Assembly (NCBI GenBank): GCA_934636065.1
Contig: CAKTZW010000129.1
Location: 1 to 5,944 of the forward strand
Length of the DNA stretch: 5,944 nucleotides
From: an uncultured Labedella sp.
GTDB taxonomy: Bacteria; Actinomycetota; Actinomycetes; Actinomycetales; Microbacteriaceae
Reading direction: 5' to 3'
Shown here piece after piece: positions 1-5,861 of this stretch (within the stretch, counting starts at the first letter, position 1; each line of letters opens with the position of its first letter). A program made the position numbers and the translations under genes. The notes under the pieces are model-generated. The model was not told where the DNA came from and did not search any database. It saw nothing but the letters and a program-made list of their open reading frames with translations.

Positions 1-313
1 GGATGACGTTGGATCCGCTGAACAGGCCCGCCGCGAGGACGCCCGAGAGCCCGACGACGGAGCCGACGCTGATGTCGATGCCGCCGGTCAGCACGATGAG
101 GAACTGCGCGAGGGTGACGATGCCGATCACCGAGGTCTGCAGGATCAGGTTCGCGAGGTTCCGCGGGGTGAAGAAGGCGTCGGAGGTGAGCCCGGCGACG
201 ATGAGCAGGACGATGAGGATGTAGAGCGGGTACTGCTCCTTCGCCCACCGGCCGACGGCGGCCCAACGGTCGTTCCGGACCTCCGGGGTCGGGATGGTGA
301 CGGTGTCGGTCAT
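1..313 (-). CDS. Sugar ABC transporter permease, RbsC-like (partial, C-terminus off the window)
   Basis: This is the membrane channel subunit of a CUT2-type carbohydrate ABC importer (ribose/xylose/galactose class). It would form the pore for a sugar delivered by a periplasmic-type binding protein. Only the first 104 residues are present. A short cytoplasmic N-terminus is followed by a hydrophobic helix at about residues 29-43, a second hydrophobic stretch at about 62-76, and the family motif GGIDISVGS at 77-85. That motif matches the conserved GGIDLSVGS of RbsC/XylH/MglC permeases. The ATG at 311-313 is the likely start. It overlaps the stop of the upstream ATPase gene as ATGA, and a GGAGGA ribosome binding site lies about 9 nt upstream inside that gene, so translation is probably coupled. 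The substrate cannot be read from this fragment. The family assignment is secure; the sugar is unknown. Confidence 0.93.
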   Translation of the reverse strand, partial: MTDTVTIPTPEVRNDRWAAVGRWAKEQYPLYILIVLLIVAGLTSDAFFTPRNLANLILQTSVIGIVTLAQFLIVLTGGIDISVGSVVGLSGVLAAGLFSGSNVI

Positions 314-1836
314 GAGATGTCTCCTCCGAGCGAGGCTCGAATCAGGTCGTCTGTGGTGCTGGTGAGGGGATCGAAGGAGCCGACGACGGCCCCGTCGCGC
401 AGGACGAGGACGCGGCTGCAGAGCTTGAGGGCCTCCTCGGCCTCGCTCGTGACGACCACGACCCCCTTCCCGCCGGTAGCGAGGTCGCGGATGATCTCGT
501 AGATGTTGAGGCGCGCGCGGACGTCGATGCCCTTCGTCGGCTCGTCGAGCACCATCACCTCAGGAGTGGCCTCGATCCACTTCGCGATGCACACCTTCTG
601 CTGGTTGCCGCCGGAGAGGCTGCGCGTCATGGTCTCCGCGCCGCCCTTCACCTGGTACCGGCTCAGCATCGACGCGACGCGGGCCTTCTCCTTGCGCGGG
701 TTGATGATGCCCCAGCGGGAGTCCTGGCCCGGGGTCGCGAGCGTGAGGTTGAGCGCGTTCGTGAACGCGGGGACGAAGCCTTCGCGGCGGCGGTCCTCGC
801 TGAGGTAGGCGACGCCCTTCTCGAGTGCCCCGCGGGGCGACGCGGAGGGCACGGGCCGACCGTGGACGCGGACCGTGCCGCTCCGTCGGTCCTGGTGCCC
901 GGAGATGGAGCGGGCAATCGAGCTGCGGCCGCTGCCGACGAGTCCGTAGATGCCGACGATCTCGCCGGGGCGGACGTCGAGGTCGATGTCGTGCGCCGAT
1001 CCGGAGCTCAGCCCGCGGACCTCGAGGATGGGGTCGACGGCGGGGTCAGCCTGGATGTCGAACGGCTCGAGCGCACTGACGGCCTCGCCGATCATCATGG
1101 TGAGGATCTCGTCGGGGTTCGTGTCGGCGGTGCGCACCACGTCGACGAGGCGCCCGTTGCGCAGGACGGCGATGCGGTCCGCCATCGCGAATACCTCCGG
1201 CATTCGGTGCGAGACGAAGGCGACGCACACGCCGGCGGCGCGCTCGCGGTCGACGAGCTCGAGCACGTCGCGGAAGTGCTCCTCCGTCGTCGACGCCGTC
1301 GTCTCGTCGAGCAGGAGGACGTCGTGGTGGTTGACGCTCGTGCGGCTGAGGGCGAGCATCTGCCGGGGCCCCGGGCCGAGGTCCCTCGCCGGCGTTCGGG
1401 GGTCGACCTCGGTGAGGCCGACGGCGTCGAGCGCCTCTCGGGTGCGAGCGCCGCGGTCGCGCGGCACGCCGCCCCACGGCTTCACGCCGTCGGCGCTGCT
1501 GAGCGTCTTGAGCCAGACGTTCTCCTCGACCGTGAAGTCCTCGATCACGAGGGGCTCCTGGTGCATGAGCAGCACCCCGGCGGCCTCCGCGTCGGCGGGC
1601 TTGCGGATGTCGTCGCGCGAGCCGATCCGGACCGTGCCGCTCGTGGGCGTCTCCTGGCCGGCGATCAGCCGTGCCATCGTCGACTTCCCGGCCCCGTTCG
1701 CGCCGCAGATGGCGAGCACCTCTCCGGGGTACCCCTCGAGGGTGACGTCCTGCAGGGCGTGCACGCCGGGGTAGCTCTTGCTGACCCCGTCGAGATGGAA
1801 GGCCGGAGCGGCCGACGGCCTGTCGAGAGAGGACAC
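310..1836 (-). CDS. Sugar ABC transporter ATP-binding protein, RbsA/XylG-type double NBD
   Basis: This cytoplasmic ATPase subunit energises a CUT2 sugar importer. It is 508 aa, the usual size for RbsA/XylG/MglA, with two fused nucleotide-binding domains. Domain 1 (about 12-250) has Walker A GANGAGKST at 45-53 and Walker B LLLDE at 174-178. Domain 2 (about 268-505) has a degenerate Walker A GLVGSGRSS at 298-306 (Lys to Arg), an intact signature LSGGNQQ at 407-413 and LDEPTKG at 430-436. The domain 1 signature is also eroded (LGPGPRQ at 153-159), and its LDEPT motif reads LDETT. One composite site (Walker A of domain 1 with signature of domain 2) therefore looks complete and the other degenerate. 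I chose the GTG at 1834-1836 because AAGGAG sits 5 nt upstream. An upstream TTG at 1923 would add 29 residues not expected in the family. The gene is first in a minus-strand operon with the permease. The substrate is unknown. Confidence 0.93.
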   Translation of the reverse strand: MSSLDRPSAAPAFHLDGVSKSYPGVHALQDVTLEGYPGEVLAICGANGAGKSTMARLIAGQETPTSGTVRIGSRDDIRKPADAEAAGVLLMHQEPLVIEDFTVEENVWLKTLSSADGVKPWGGVPRDRGARTREALDAVGLTEVDPRTPARDLGPGPRQMLALSRTSVNHHDVLLLDETTASTTEEHFRDVLELVDRERAAGVCVAFVSHRMPEVFAMADRIAVLRNGRLVDVVRTADTNPDEILTMMIGEAVSALEPFDIQADPAVDPILEVRGLSSGSAHDIDLDVRPGEIVGIYGLVGSGRSSIARSISGHQDRRSGTVRVHGRPVPSASPRGALEKGVAYLSEDRRREGFVPAFTNALNLTLATPGQDSRWGIINPRKEKARVASMLSRYQVKGGAETMTRSLSGGNQQKVCIAKWIEATPEVMVLDEPTKGIDVRARLNIYEIIRDLATGGKGVVVVTSEAEEALKLCSRVLVLRDGAVVGSFDPLTSTTDDLIRASLGGDIS

Positions 1837-1841
1837 CTTCG

Positions 1842-1847
1842 CTCCTT
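1842..1847 (-). promoter_or_regulatory. Ribosome binding site deciding the GTG start of the RbsA-like gene
   Basis: On the minus strand AAGGAG lies 5 nt upstream of the GTG at 1834-1836. It is the only good Shine-Dalgarno match near the 5' end of this reading frame. It supports the 508-aa protein over the longer version that begins at a TTG. Confidence 0.75.
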
Positions 1848-1856
1848 TGCGTTGTA

Positions 1857-1898
1857 GTAGTACTACGGCAATGTAGCAGAAGGTGGGCCGTTTGACGC
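1857..1898 (-). promoter_or_regulatory. Candidate promoter and operator of the sugar ABC operon
   Basis: Read on the minus strand, TGCTACATT at 1870-1878 resembles an extended -10 element (TGn plus TACATT). The sequence one spacer upstream (about 1893-1898, GCGTCA) is only a weak -35. Immediately downstream is the perfect 10-bp palindrome GTAGTACTAC at 1857-1866, which would cover the expected transcription start about 20 nt before the start codon. A palindrome in that position is typical of a repressor operator, for example for GntR- or LacI-type sugar regulators, but no regulator gene is in the window. The promoter call is inference; the palindrome is read directly. Confidence 0.35.
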
Positions 1899-2181
1899 AT
1901 CGAGCGCGTAATACGTCGCGCAATGTGTAGTTCCGCTACGCCGACTGAGAAGGAGCGATTCCCACTACCGGGTGCCGGTACGACGAAGCGCGGTCGGTGC
2001 GCCGGGATCACCGGCGGACGGGGAAGCGACCCTCACTCCGCGATGCTTACGCCCCGGGGTAACACCCCCAAGGAGCTCCGCGAGCACGAACCGGTGAACG
2101 GCATCCGCCGGATCGAGGTTGATGACGCGAGCTCCGGCTCAACCGCGTAGGCGGCCAGAAGAGCGGGAGGTGGGGGCACAT
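1899..2181. other. Intergenic region between the sugar operon and the accessory genes, no supported gene
   Basis: I see no convincing gene here. A 75-codon plus-strand frame (1923-2150) has no recognisable domain and no good RBS. The region holds several short inverted repeats: GCGCG/CGCGC at 1904-1921, CGCCGG/CCGGCG with a 5-nt loop at 2000-2016 (no T-tract, so not a convincing terminator), and GGTTGA/TCAACC at 2117-2144 upstream of the HTH gene. The last could be an autoregulatory site but is short enough to be chance. Host-like and accessory DNA probably meet here; no tRNA or clear attachment site was found. Confidence 0.4.
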
Positions 2182-2346
2182 ATGTCGACAGCGCTGACGA
2201 TGAAACATGCCGCGAAGCTCGTCGGCGTCGACTACCGCTCGATCAAGCTCGGCATCGAGAGTGGGACCATCCCCACTGTCCAACTCGGCCCGCGGCGCAT
2301 GATTCCCCGCGTACCGCTGGTACGCGCCTTCGGCGTCGACGCCTGA
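2182..2346 (+). CDS. Small excisionase/AlpA-type helix-turn-helix DNA-binding protein
   Basis: This is a 54-aa protein that is almost entirely one winged-helix/MerR-like HTH of the excisionase (HTH_17) type. The features are MKHAAKLVGVDYRSIKLGI (residues 7-25, helix-turn-helix), then ESGTIPTVQLGPRRMIPR (26-43). The latter is the typical SG-x-IP-x-x-x-xG-x-RR-x-IP wing of Xis/AlpA-like proteins. Such proteins bind DNA to steer excision by a tyrosine integrase or act as small transcription regulators. The ATG at 2182 is preferred because a purine-rich GGGAGG lies about 10 nt upstream. A longer frame opening at 2119 would add an Arg/Pro-rich tail unlike the family. No integrase is present in the window, so this is an orphan excisionase or a regulator of neighbouring accessory genes. 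The fold is confident; the role is inferred. Confidence 0.8.
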   Translation: MSTALTMKHAAKLVGVDYRSIKLGIESGTIPTVQLGPRRMIPRVPLVRAFGVDA

Positions 2347-2381
2347 CGGGAACACGGTCGCAAGACGGGCTGATTGGTCAA

Positions 2382-2702
2382 ATGGGTGAGCAGGCATCCG
2401 CCGGTTGGTACCCCGATGGATCAGACGTCGCCAGCACGGAACCGATCGACCTCCTCGGAATGATCGTCAACGCGATCCTCAGGCTACCGGCGCAGTTCGT
2501 TGCGTCATATCAAGCGAACTCAGAGCAGTGGAACCTCGTTGGTCTGATGGTCATCGGCCTACTCGCGCTCGGGTGGCTGGCCAAGCGGTCCGGCCGCCGT
2601 GGTCGCGCTCAGTCGTCGGTCCCCAACCGGGCAATGCCCGATAGCCCCGCCGTAGCGATCACGCGCCAGCCACCCTTACACGTCGAGAGCCCCGCAGGTT
2701 AG
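2382..2702 (+). CDS. Small single-pass membrane protein with N-terminal WYPD motif (hypothetical)
   Basis: This is a 106-aa protein of unknown function. GWYPD at residues 8-12 resembles the conserved core of the short DUF2510 module found near the N-terminus of many actinobacterial membrane proteins, although the rest of that module (the later W-x-G-x-x-W part) is absent. An amphipathic stretch (about 24-45) precedes one strong transmembrane helix (about 51-67), followed by a basic segment (AKRSGRRGR, 67-75) that suggests a cytoplasmic C-terminus. The last 30 residues look disordered. The gene lies 35 nt after the HTH gene on the same strand, so co-transcription is possible. The RBS before the ATG is weak. 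Its stop overlaps the stop of the convergent TIR gene (shared bases 2699-2702). No function is assigned. Confidence 0.6.
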   Translation: MGEQASAGWYPDGSDVASTEPIDLLGMIVNAILRLPAQFVASYQANSEQWNLVGLMVIGLLALGWLAKRSGRRGRAQSSVPNRAMPDSPAVAITRQPPLHVESPAG

Positions 2703-3718
2703 CGTTCCCGCAGGGGATCGAATGGATCGACTACGCGACTGTCCGCGATCAGTCCAGCCCATTCCTTTTCCCAGAAGGACCTGATCTGAGGTGCTGACTC
2801 GAGTGCAATTTCAAATGCGGGCGAGTCAATTCGAGACTTTCGATACATCTCGAAGATAGAGAGCACAAGAGTCTCGCCATCGATGCACTGAGCCGAGTAG
2901 CTGAGAAGCGTTGGCGAGAGGTAGAACGAGAGTCGGCGCGTATCTGCACCAACGTCCTGGAATACCTGAGCGAATCGCCGACCCGTCTTTTCGATCTTTT
3001 CCCGCAGGACAGCGTCGCTGGATTCCGGAAAGAGTGATCGCAGGTAATCGAAATTCCCGGCGACCGCCGGATCGGAGACGACGACCGAGACTCGCGAGTC
3101 GGAGCGACGAACGAAATTCTGGAGCGCTGAGAGGTTGGCATTCACCCACGAGTCAAAGTAATGCACCGCAATCAAGAGCTCGCCGCGTGCCGAGTCGAGA
3201 AGTCGAGCCCAGTCCACCTGGCGAAAGCTCTCGGCGACGCGAATGGTTGGCGCCGGATCGCCGGCGCGCGAGCGACGAATCTCCGTACGAATCGCGTTCG
3301 TCGCCGGCCCGAGCGCCGCTTGGAGATTGCTATCGGACCGGTGAGGTTCGTACTCGCGAACGGTGAGGCCCGCCAGATCTGATGGGAGCTTTACCTCGCC
3401 ACCCCGTGGGCGAACGATGAAAGACCTGTCCATCCCCAGGTAGCCAGCGAACATGCCCAGTTCGAAGATCACGTTGTCCCGCGGTGCGGCAAACTCTTCG
3501 CCTCGGAAGATAAGGATGTCCTCCGGGCCGATCACGAACACGCCGAAGTCGCTAGCCTCAAGCTCGGCGCGCAGGTTCTCGACAGTGTCTCGTGATAGAC
3601 GCATGACCCCTTGCGTCCACACCGTAACTTCAGCGTCGCGCTCAAGATTCTCTTGTACCGCATACGCGACGTCCAGGCTCTCGGTGGCGCACGCGATGAA
3701 GACCCGCGGTTTCGTCAT
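2699..3718 (-). CDS. TIR-like (CAP12/Pycsar-effector type) protein with an unassigned C-terminal domain
   Basis: This is a 339-aa protein, predicted soluble, with no signal peptide or TM. Residues 4-125 match the TIR-like domain family described as nucleotide-binding or CAP12/Pycsar effector TIR. The pattern is an opening strand RVFIACA, a helix, WTQG at 34-37, ASDFGVFVIGPED at 55-67, then RDNVIFELGMFAGYLG at 80-95 and LPSDLAGL at 111-118. In relatives such as the TIR of bacterial STING, a Glu in this area is the NAD+-cleaving residue; Glu86 is the natural candidate (inference). Residues about 165-325 form a second mixed alpha/beta domain (HYFDSW at 186-191, VVVSDP at 212-217, SPTLLSYSAQ in the middle). 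It faintly recalls PLD-like folds but has no visible HKD motif, and it may sense a signal. The start ATG has GGGAGG 7 nt upstream. Codon use is AT-richer than the sugar operon, suggesting transfer. Likely role: abortive-infection-type NADase effector (inference). Confidence 0.82.
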   Translation of the reverse strand: MTKPRVFIACATESLDVAYAVQENLERDAEVTVWTQGVMRLSRDTVENLRAELEASDFGVFVIGPEDILIFRGEEFAAPRDNVIFELGMFAGYLGMDRSFIVRPRGGEVKLPSDLAGLTVREYEPHRSDSNLQAALGPATNAIRTEIRRSRAGDPAPTIRVAESFRQVDWARLLDSARGELLIAVHYFDSWVNANLSALQNFVRRSDSRVSVVVSDPAVAGNFDYLRSLFPESSDAVLREKIEKTGRRFAQVFQDVGADTRRLSFYLSPTLLSYSAQCIDGETLVLSIFEMYRKSRIDSPAFEIALESAPQIRSFWEKEWAGLIADSRVVDPFDPLRER

Positions 3719-3800
3719 CAGTTCGCCTCCCTTTGCATGTGGACCTCAGCGTAGCGAACAAGTCTCCGTAGACGAGACGCAAGCCTTACAATCGATCGCT
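3719..3800 (-). promoter_or_regulatory. 5' region of the TIR gene with RBS and a 17-bp inverted repeat
   Basis: On the minus strand AAAGGGAGG ends 7 nt before the TIR gene's ATG and is a strong ribosome binding site. Further upstream, GTCTC (3762-3766) and GAGAC (3774-3778) form an inverted repeat with a 7-nt spacer, and a nested GTCT/AGAC pair sits inside it. This lies about 45-60 nt from the start codon, where an operator or promoter element would fall. No clear -10/-35 pair could be chosen, so the promoter itself is not assigned. Confidence 0.35.
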
Positions 3801-3839
3801 CTGCGGGCACGGGCACGAGTATGGGCGCGAAGACGGAAG

Positions 3840-4322
3840 GATGCCCGCGTCTGGCTAGCAAGCAAGCGGCTGCTCGTCAACGAGCAGAAGACCGACTTTC
3901 TGCGCAATTCTCGCTACGAAGCGCAACGAGTCTCACGTCGGGTGGCCGCATCGACAGATGTACAGATCGACGCCCACCCCGCGATCGTGCTCGTCGGTCC
4001 CCGGAGCATCACCATCCGCGAGCGACCAACTGATGTTGCCGTGCTCCGCGACACCGAACTCGTCCGATGGCTGAGCCGCCTCCCCACCATGCTCGACGAC
4101 GAGGCCCGCGGCCGCATCGCCGGGGCCGTCACCCGCCGGGAATCTTGGGACGGCGAGCACAGGCTCGCGCCCGAGGTGGACGAAGCAGCATTCGCCGACC
4201 TCCGCCGCGAGGTCACCGCGGCGCGACGCGTGCGCGTCGCGTGGGCGACCGCCACCCTGCTCGCAATTCTCACGATCGCGGGAACATGCGCGATCAATGC
4301 CTACTCGACGCTGCTCGGGTGA
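3840..4322 (+). pseudogene. NERD (nuclease-related domain) protein, N-terminally truncated remnant
   Basis: The frame reads RVWLASKRLLVNEQKTDFLR, then NSRYEAQRV, a valine-rich strand (AIVLVGPRSITIRERP), ELVRWLSRLP and a C-terminal hydrophobic helix (about 4240-4310). This order (RVW.., ..VN....LRNS..EA.R, then IVLV....i.v...P.dV.V, then L.rWL) fits the second half of actinobacterial NERD proteins, which are usually membrane-anchored or DNA-processing-associated. The N-terminal half, which should carry the nuclease-like catalytic core (the NIDHVVV-GP-GVF-VID-K region), is absent. Upstream sequence is unrelated and leads within about 120 bases into the divergent TIR gene. No natural ATG/GTG with an RBS exists at the break. 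A GTG at 3942 could at most start a 126-aa piece. I infer that the gene was cut by insertion or recombination of the TIR segment and is probably non-functional. Confidence 0.62.
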
Positions 4323-4438
4323 TGACGGTCCCGTTCGATCCCTATGCGGGCGGCGCCCGAATCAGTGAACTCGGCGGGCGGCCGAGCCGGACACTCGTCC
4401 GGGCACCGCGCGCGGAAGAGCCGCGATCACGTGCCTGA
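4322..4438 (+). CDS. 38-codon ORF coupled to the NERD remnant by TGATG (hypothetical)
   Basis: This ORF starts at the ATG that overlaps the NERD stop as TGATG and encodes 38 residues opening MTVPFDPYAGGARISELGG and ending in an Arg/Glu-rich tail. The overlap is the arrangement of translationally coupled operon genes, so it may be the 5' remnant of a once longer host gene following the NERD gene. No family is recognised, and it could equally be a chance frame in GC-rich DNA. Confidence 0.25.
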   Translation: MTVPFDPYAGGARISELGGRPSRTLVRAPRAEEPRSRA

Positions 4439-4488
4439 GGCGCGAAGCGATTGTGGACCCACTCCACCGGAATGGATCAGGCCGCCGC
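4439..4488. terminator. Possible weak stem-loop between convergent genes
   Basis: GTGGA (4453-4457) and TCCAC (4463-4467) can pair around a 5-nt loop in the gap between the plus-strand NERD remnant/38-codon ORF and the minus-strand phosphoesterase gene. The position suits a bidirectional terminator, but the stem is only 5 bp and no T-tract follows on either strand. Confidence 0.2.
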
Positions 4489-5859
4489 TCAGCTTCCGTC
4501 TCGCTCGTCGAGTACTTCGGAGAGCGCCGCTGAGATGCTCGTCGCGCCAACGCGCGCGCGCCTTACCCAGTATTCCCGGTTCTCTTCGTCGTAGTTCTGG
4601 TTCGTCTCGTGAAGCGCCTCAACTCGGTCGATAAGCGCGTCCACCTTCGTACTCTCTGCGTGCATACGAGCGGCCACCGTTAAGGTCAATGCCAGTTCCT
4701 CTAGTCCGAGCAACGGGCGTGGATCGCCGTCCGCAGGCTTTCCGTCAGCGGGTATCCAGTCGGCGAATACTCGATTCCATCGCTCCTCGAGCTGTTCCCG
4801 TTTGATCGAGCGGCTGAATAAGGGAAGTACCAGATCGAGCATGCCGCCCGGCCTGTCGACGCGACGGTCGAGGTCGGGGACCGACACCGATGGCATCCCC
4901 TTTCCGGGCACTGGCATTGCGGTGACCGTGGTGATAGATCCGCATTCCAGATAGGTGTTGCCTTCCATCAGCTCCATAATCTGCTGTTGAATCTGCGCGA
5001 CCTCAACAATGTTGATGGGCCACCAGTGAGGCATCTCCTGTTTCCGGAAGTAGGCGATTGCATCCAGACGGTCATTTCGCAAGACGAACTGCAGACTGAT
5101 GAACGAGGGGAAGTCGTCCGCGTCGGACAACGTGTCCTGATCCACCAAGACGGCGAGCGCTCTGCTAGATCCTCGCTTGGCTTGTAGCGCTTGAGCGATT
5201 CGCTCAACCGCACTCGTCCCTGCGCGACTCTTCCGGCGCAGAAACTGTCCGTGATTGAACACGGCTGCGCGCCCTGGGTCCTCTCGCTGCCACCAGTCGA
5301 TCACCGATCTCAGCCACTCGTCGCGCTGCGCTCCGACGGGCGGCGTATGCGGCATGGCCTCGGGCAGGCTGGTCCCGGAGGCGCCATCCTCGATTCGGCA
5401 CACCAGAGGGGTGGGCATCTCGGCCAGCCGCGGCAGGAGCGCGGAGATGCGCGCGTACACCTGGTCGACTGTGACGCCGGTGATCATCCCGCCGCCCGAA
5501 AGCTCATCGAGAGGGCGGCGGCGGCGCGACATGACTGAGAGCGCTGTTGAAGTTCCGGCTTCAGCCGCGACGACGGAAATGACCTCGTATTCGCTCATTC
5601 GGGGAAGCTGTTTGGGCACCCTGATCAGTTGCCCAAACAGGTCGTCGGCGCCGGTGGCCGTTGAGATGGAGGGGGCGCTCAGGAGGGTCAATTCATGTGT
5701 CGGGTGGGCGCCGCCGGTGTCGATGCGTTCGCGGATGATCGCCTTGTTGTGCTTGTGTCCGTGCAGTACCAGGTCGACCTGGTTGGACGCCAGCCAGCGG
5801 CGGAAGTGCCCGAGATTGAGGATTCCCTCGAACGGCTTGATCTCCTCGGCGGTCCCCAC
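4489..5859 (-). CDS. Metallophosphoesterase fused to a thymidylate-synthase-like domain (5' partial)
   Basis: The supported part is 456+ residues. The N-terminal end is the last third of a calcineurin-like phosphoesterase: EEIKPFEGILNLGHFRRWL, then VDLVLHGHKHN with the metal-binding GHKH at residues 34-37 (numbered from the GTG at 5857-5859). The earlier metal motifs (D-x-H, GDxxD, GNHD) would lie beyond the window, so this GTG is not a true start. Residues about 175-330 align with thymidylate synthase: SSRALAV resembles SRRIIV, then PSFISLQF, RLDAIAYFRKQ and PINIVEVA. With E. coli ThyA, Ser252 falls on catalytic Cys146, Arg272 on Arg166 and Asn283 on Asn177, without gaps. Nucleotide-phosphate binding may thus survive while methylation chemistry does not. 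The C-terminal 110 residues are helical. Role unknown; an accessory nucleotide-sensing phosphatase or nuclease is inferred. From about 5860 upward the frame stays open, but its codon use changes (see the separate entry). Confidence 0.75.
   Translation of the reverse strand: MGTAEEIKPFEGILNLGHFRRWLASNQVDLVLHGHKHNKAIIRERIDTGGAHPTHELTLLSAPSISTATGADDLFGQLIRVPKQLPRMSEYEVISVVAAEAGTSTALSVMSRRRRPLDELSGGGMITGVTVDQVYARISALLPRLAEMPTPLVCRIEDGASGTSLPEAMPHTPPVGAQRDEWLRSVIDWWQREDPGRAAVFNHGQFLRRKSRAGTSAVERIAQALQAKRGSSRALAVLVDQDTLSDADDFPSFISLQFVLRNDRLDAIAYFRKQEMPHWWPINIVEVAQIQQQIMELMEGNTYLECGSITTVTAMPVPGKGMPSVSVPDLDRRVDRPGGMLDLVLPLFSRSIKREQLEERWNRVFADWIPADGKPADGDPRPLLGLEELALTLTVAARMHAESTKVDALIDRVEALHETNQNYDEENREYWVRRARVGATSISAALSEVLDERDGS
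4870..5337 (-). other. Thymidylate-synthase-fold domain with catalytic Cys replaced by Ser
   Basis: This domain lies within the phosphoesterase fusion. From Ser252 to Asn283 (codons at 5104-5106 and 5011-5013) the spacing equals E. coli ThyA Cys146 to Asn177, with matches at Pro251, Gln257, Phe258, Leu265, Tyr270, Arg272, Pro281 and Asn283, plus a conservative Glu275 for Asp169. The nucleophile is lost; the dUMP phosphate-binding Arg and the pyrimidine-contacting Asn remain. The alignment was made by eye from memory of the ThyA sequence. Confidence 0.6.
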
Positions 5860-5861
5860 GG

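Noticed and set aside
862..1857. A 331-codon plus-strand ORF
   Set aside because: It lies antisense to the clearly recognised RbsA-like gene and has the Arg/Asp/Val-rich composition of a shadow frame in GC-rich DNA.
1837..1923. A TTG start that would extend the ATPase by 29 residues
   Set aside because: No RBS is associated with it; the added residues are not family-like and would cover the candidate promoter. The GTG at 1836 has AAGGAG at ideal spacing.
1046..2011. A 321-codon minus-strand ORF in another frame over the ATPase gene
   Set aside because: It is extremely Arg-rich with low complexity and no domain, and overlaps a gene with full ABC motifs.
2000..2016. A CGCCGG/CCGGCG hairpin considered as a terminator
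   Set aside because: It has no T-tract on either side, and both flanking genes point away from it, so no transcript is expected to end there.
1923..2150. A 75-codon plus-strand ORF upstream of the HTH gene
   Set aside because: It has no recognisable domain and composition unlike the real genes. It starts inside the promoter region of the divergent operon and lacks a convincing RBS.
2047..2397. A 116-codon minus-strand ORF
   Set aside because: It is antisense to the HTH gene, Cys/Arg/Pro-rich and without motifs.
2100..2404. A 12-bp direct repeat GGCATCCGCCGG at 2100-2111 and 2393-2404 flanking the HTH gene, considered as attachment sites
   Set aside because: About one 12-bp repeat pair is expected by chance in a window of this size, the sequence is GC-biased, and the second copy lies inside a coding region.
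3453..3839. The upstream part of the open frame that leads into the NERD remnant, taken as its real N-terminus
   Set aside because: Most of it is antisense to the TIR-like coding region and does not resemble the NERD N-terminal half.
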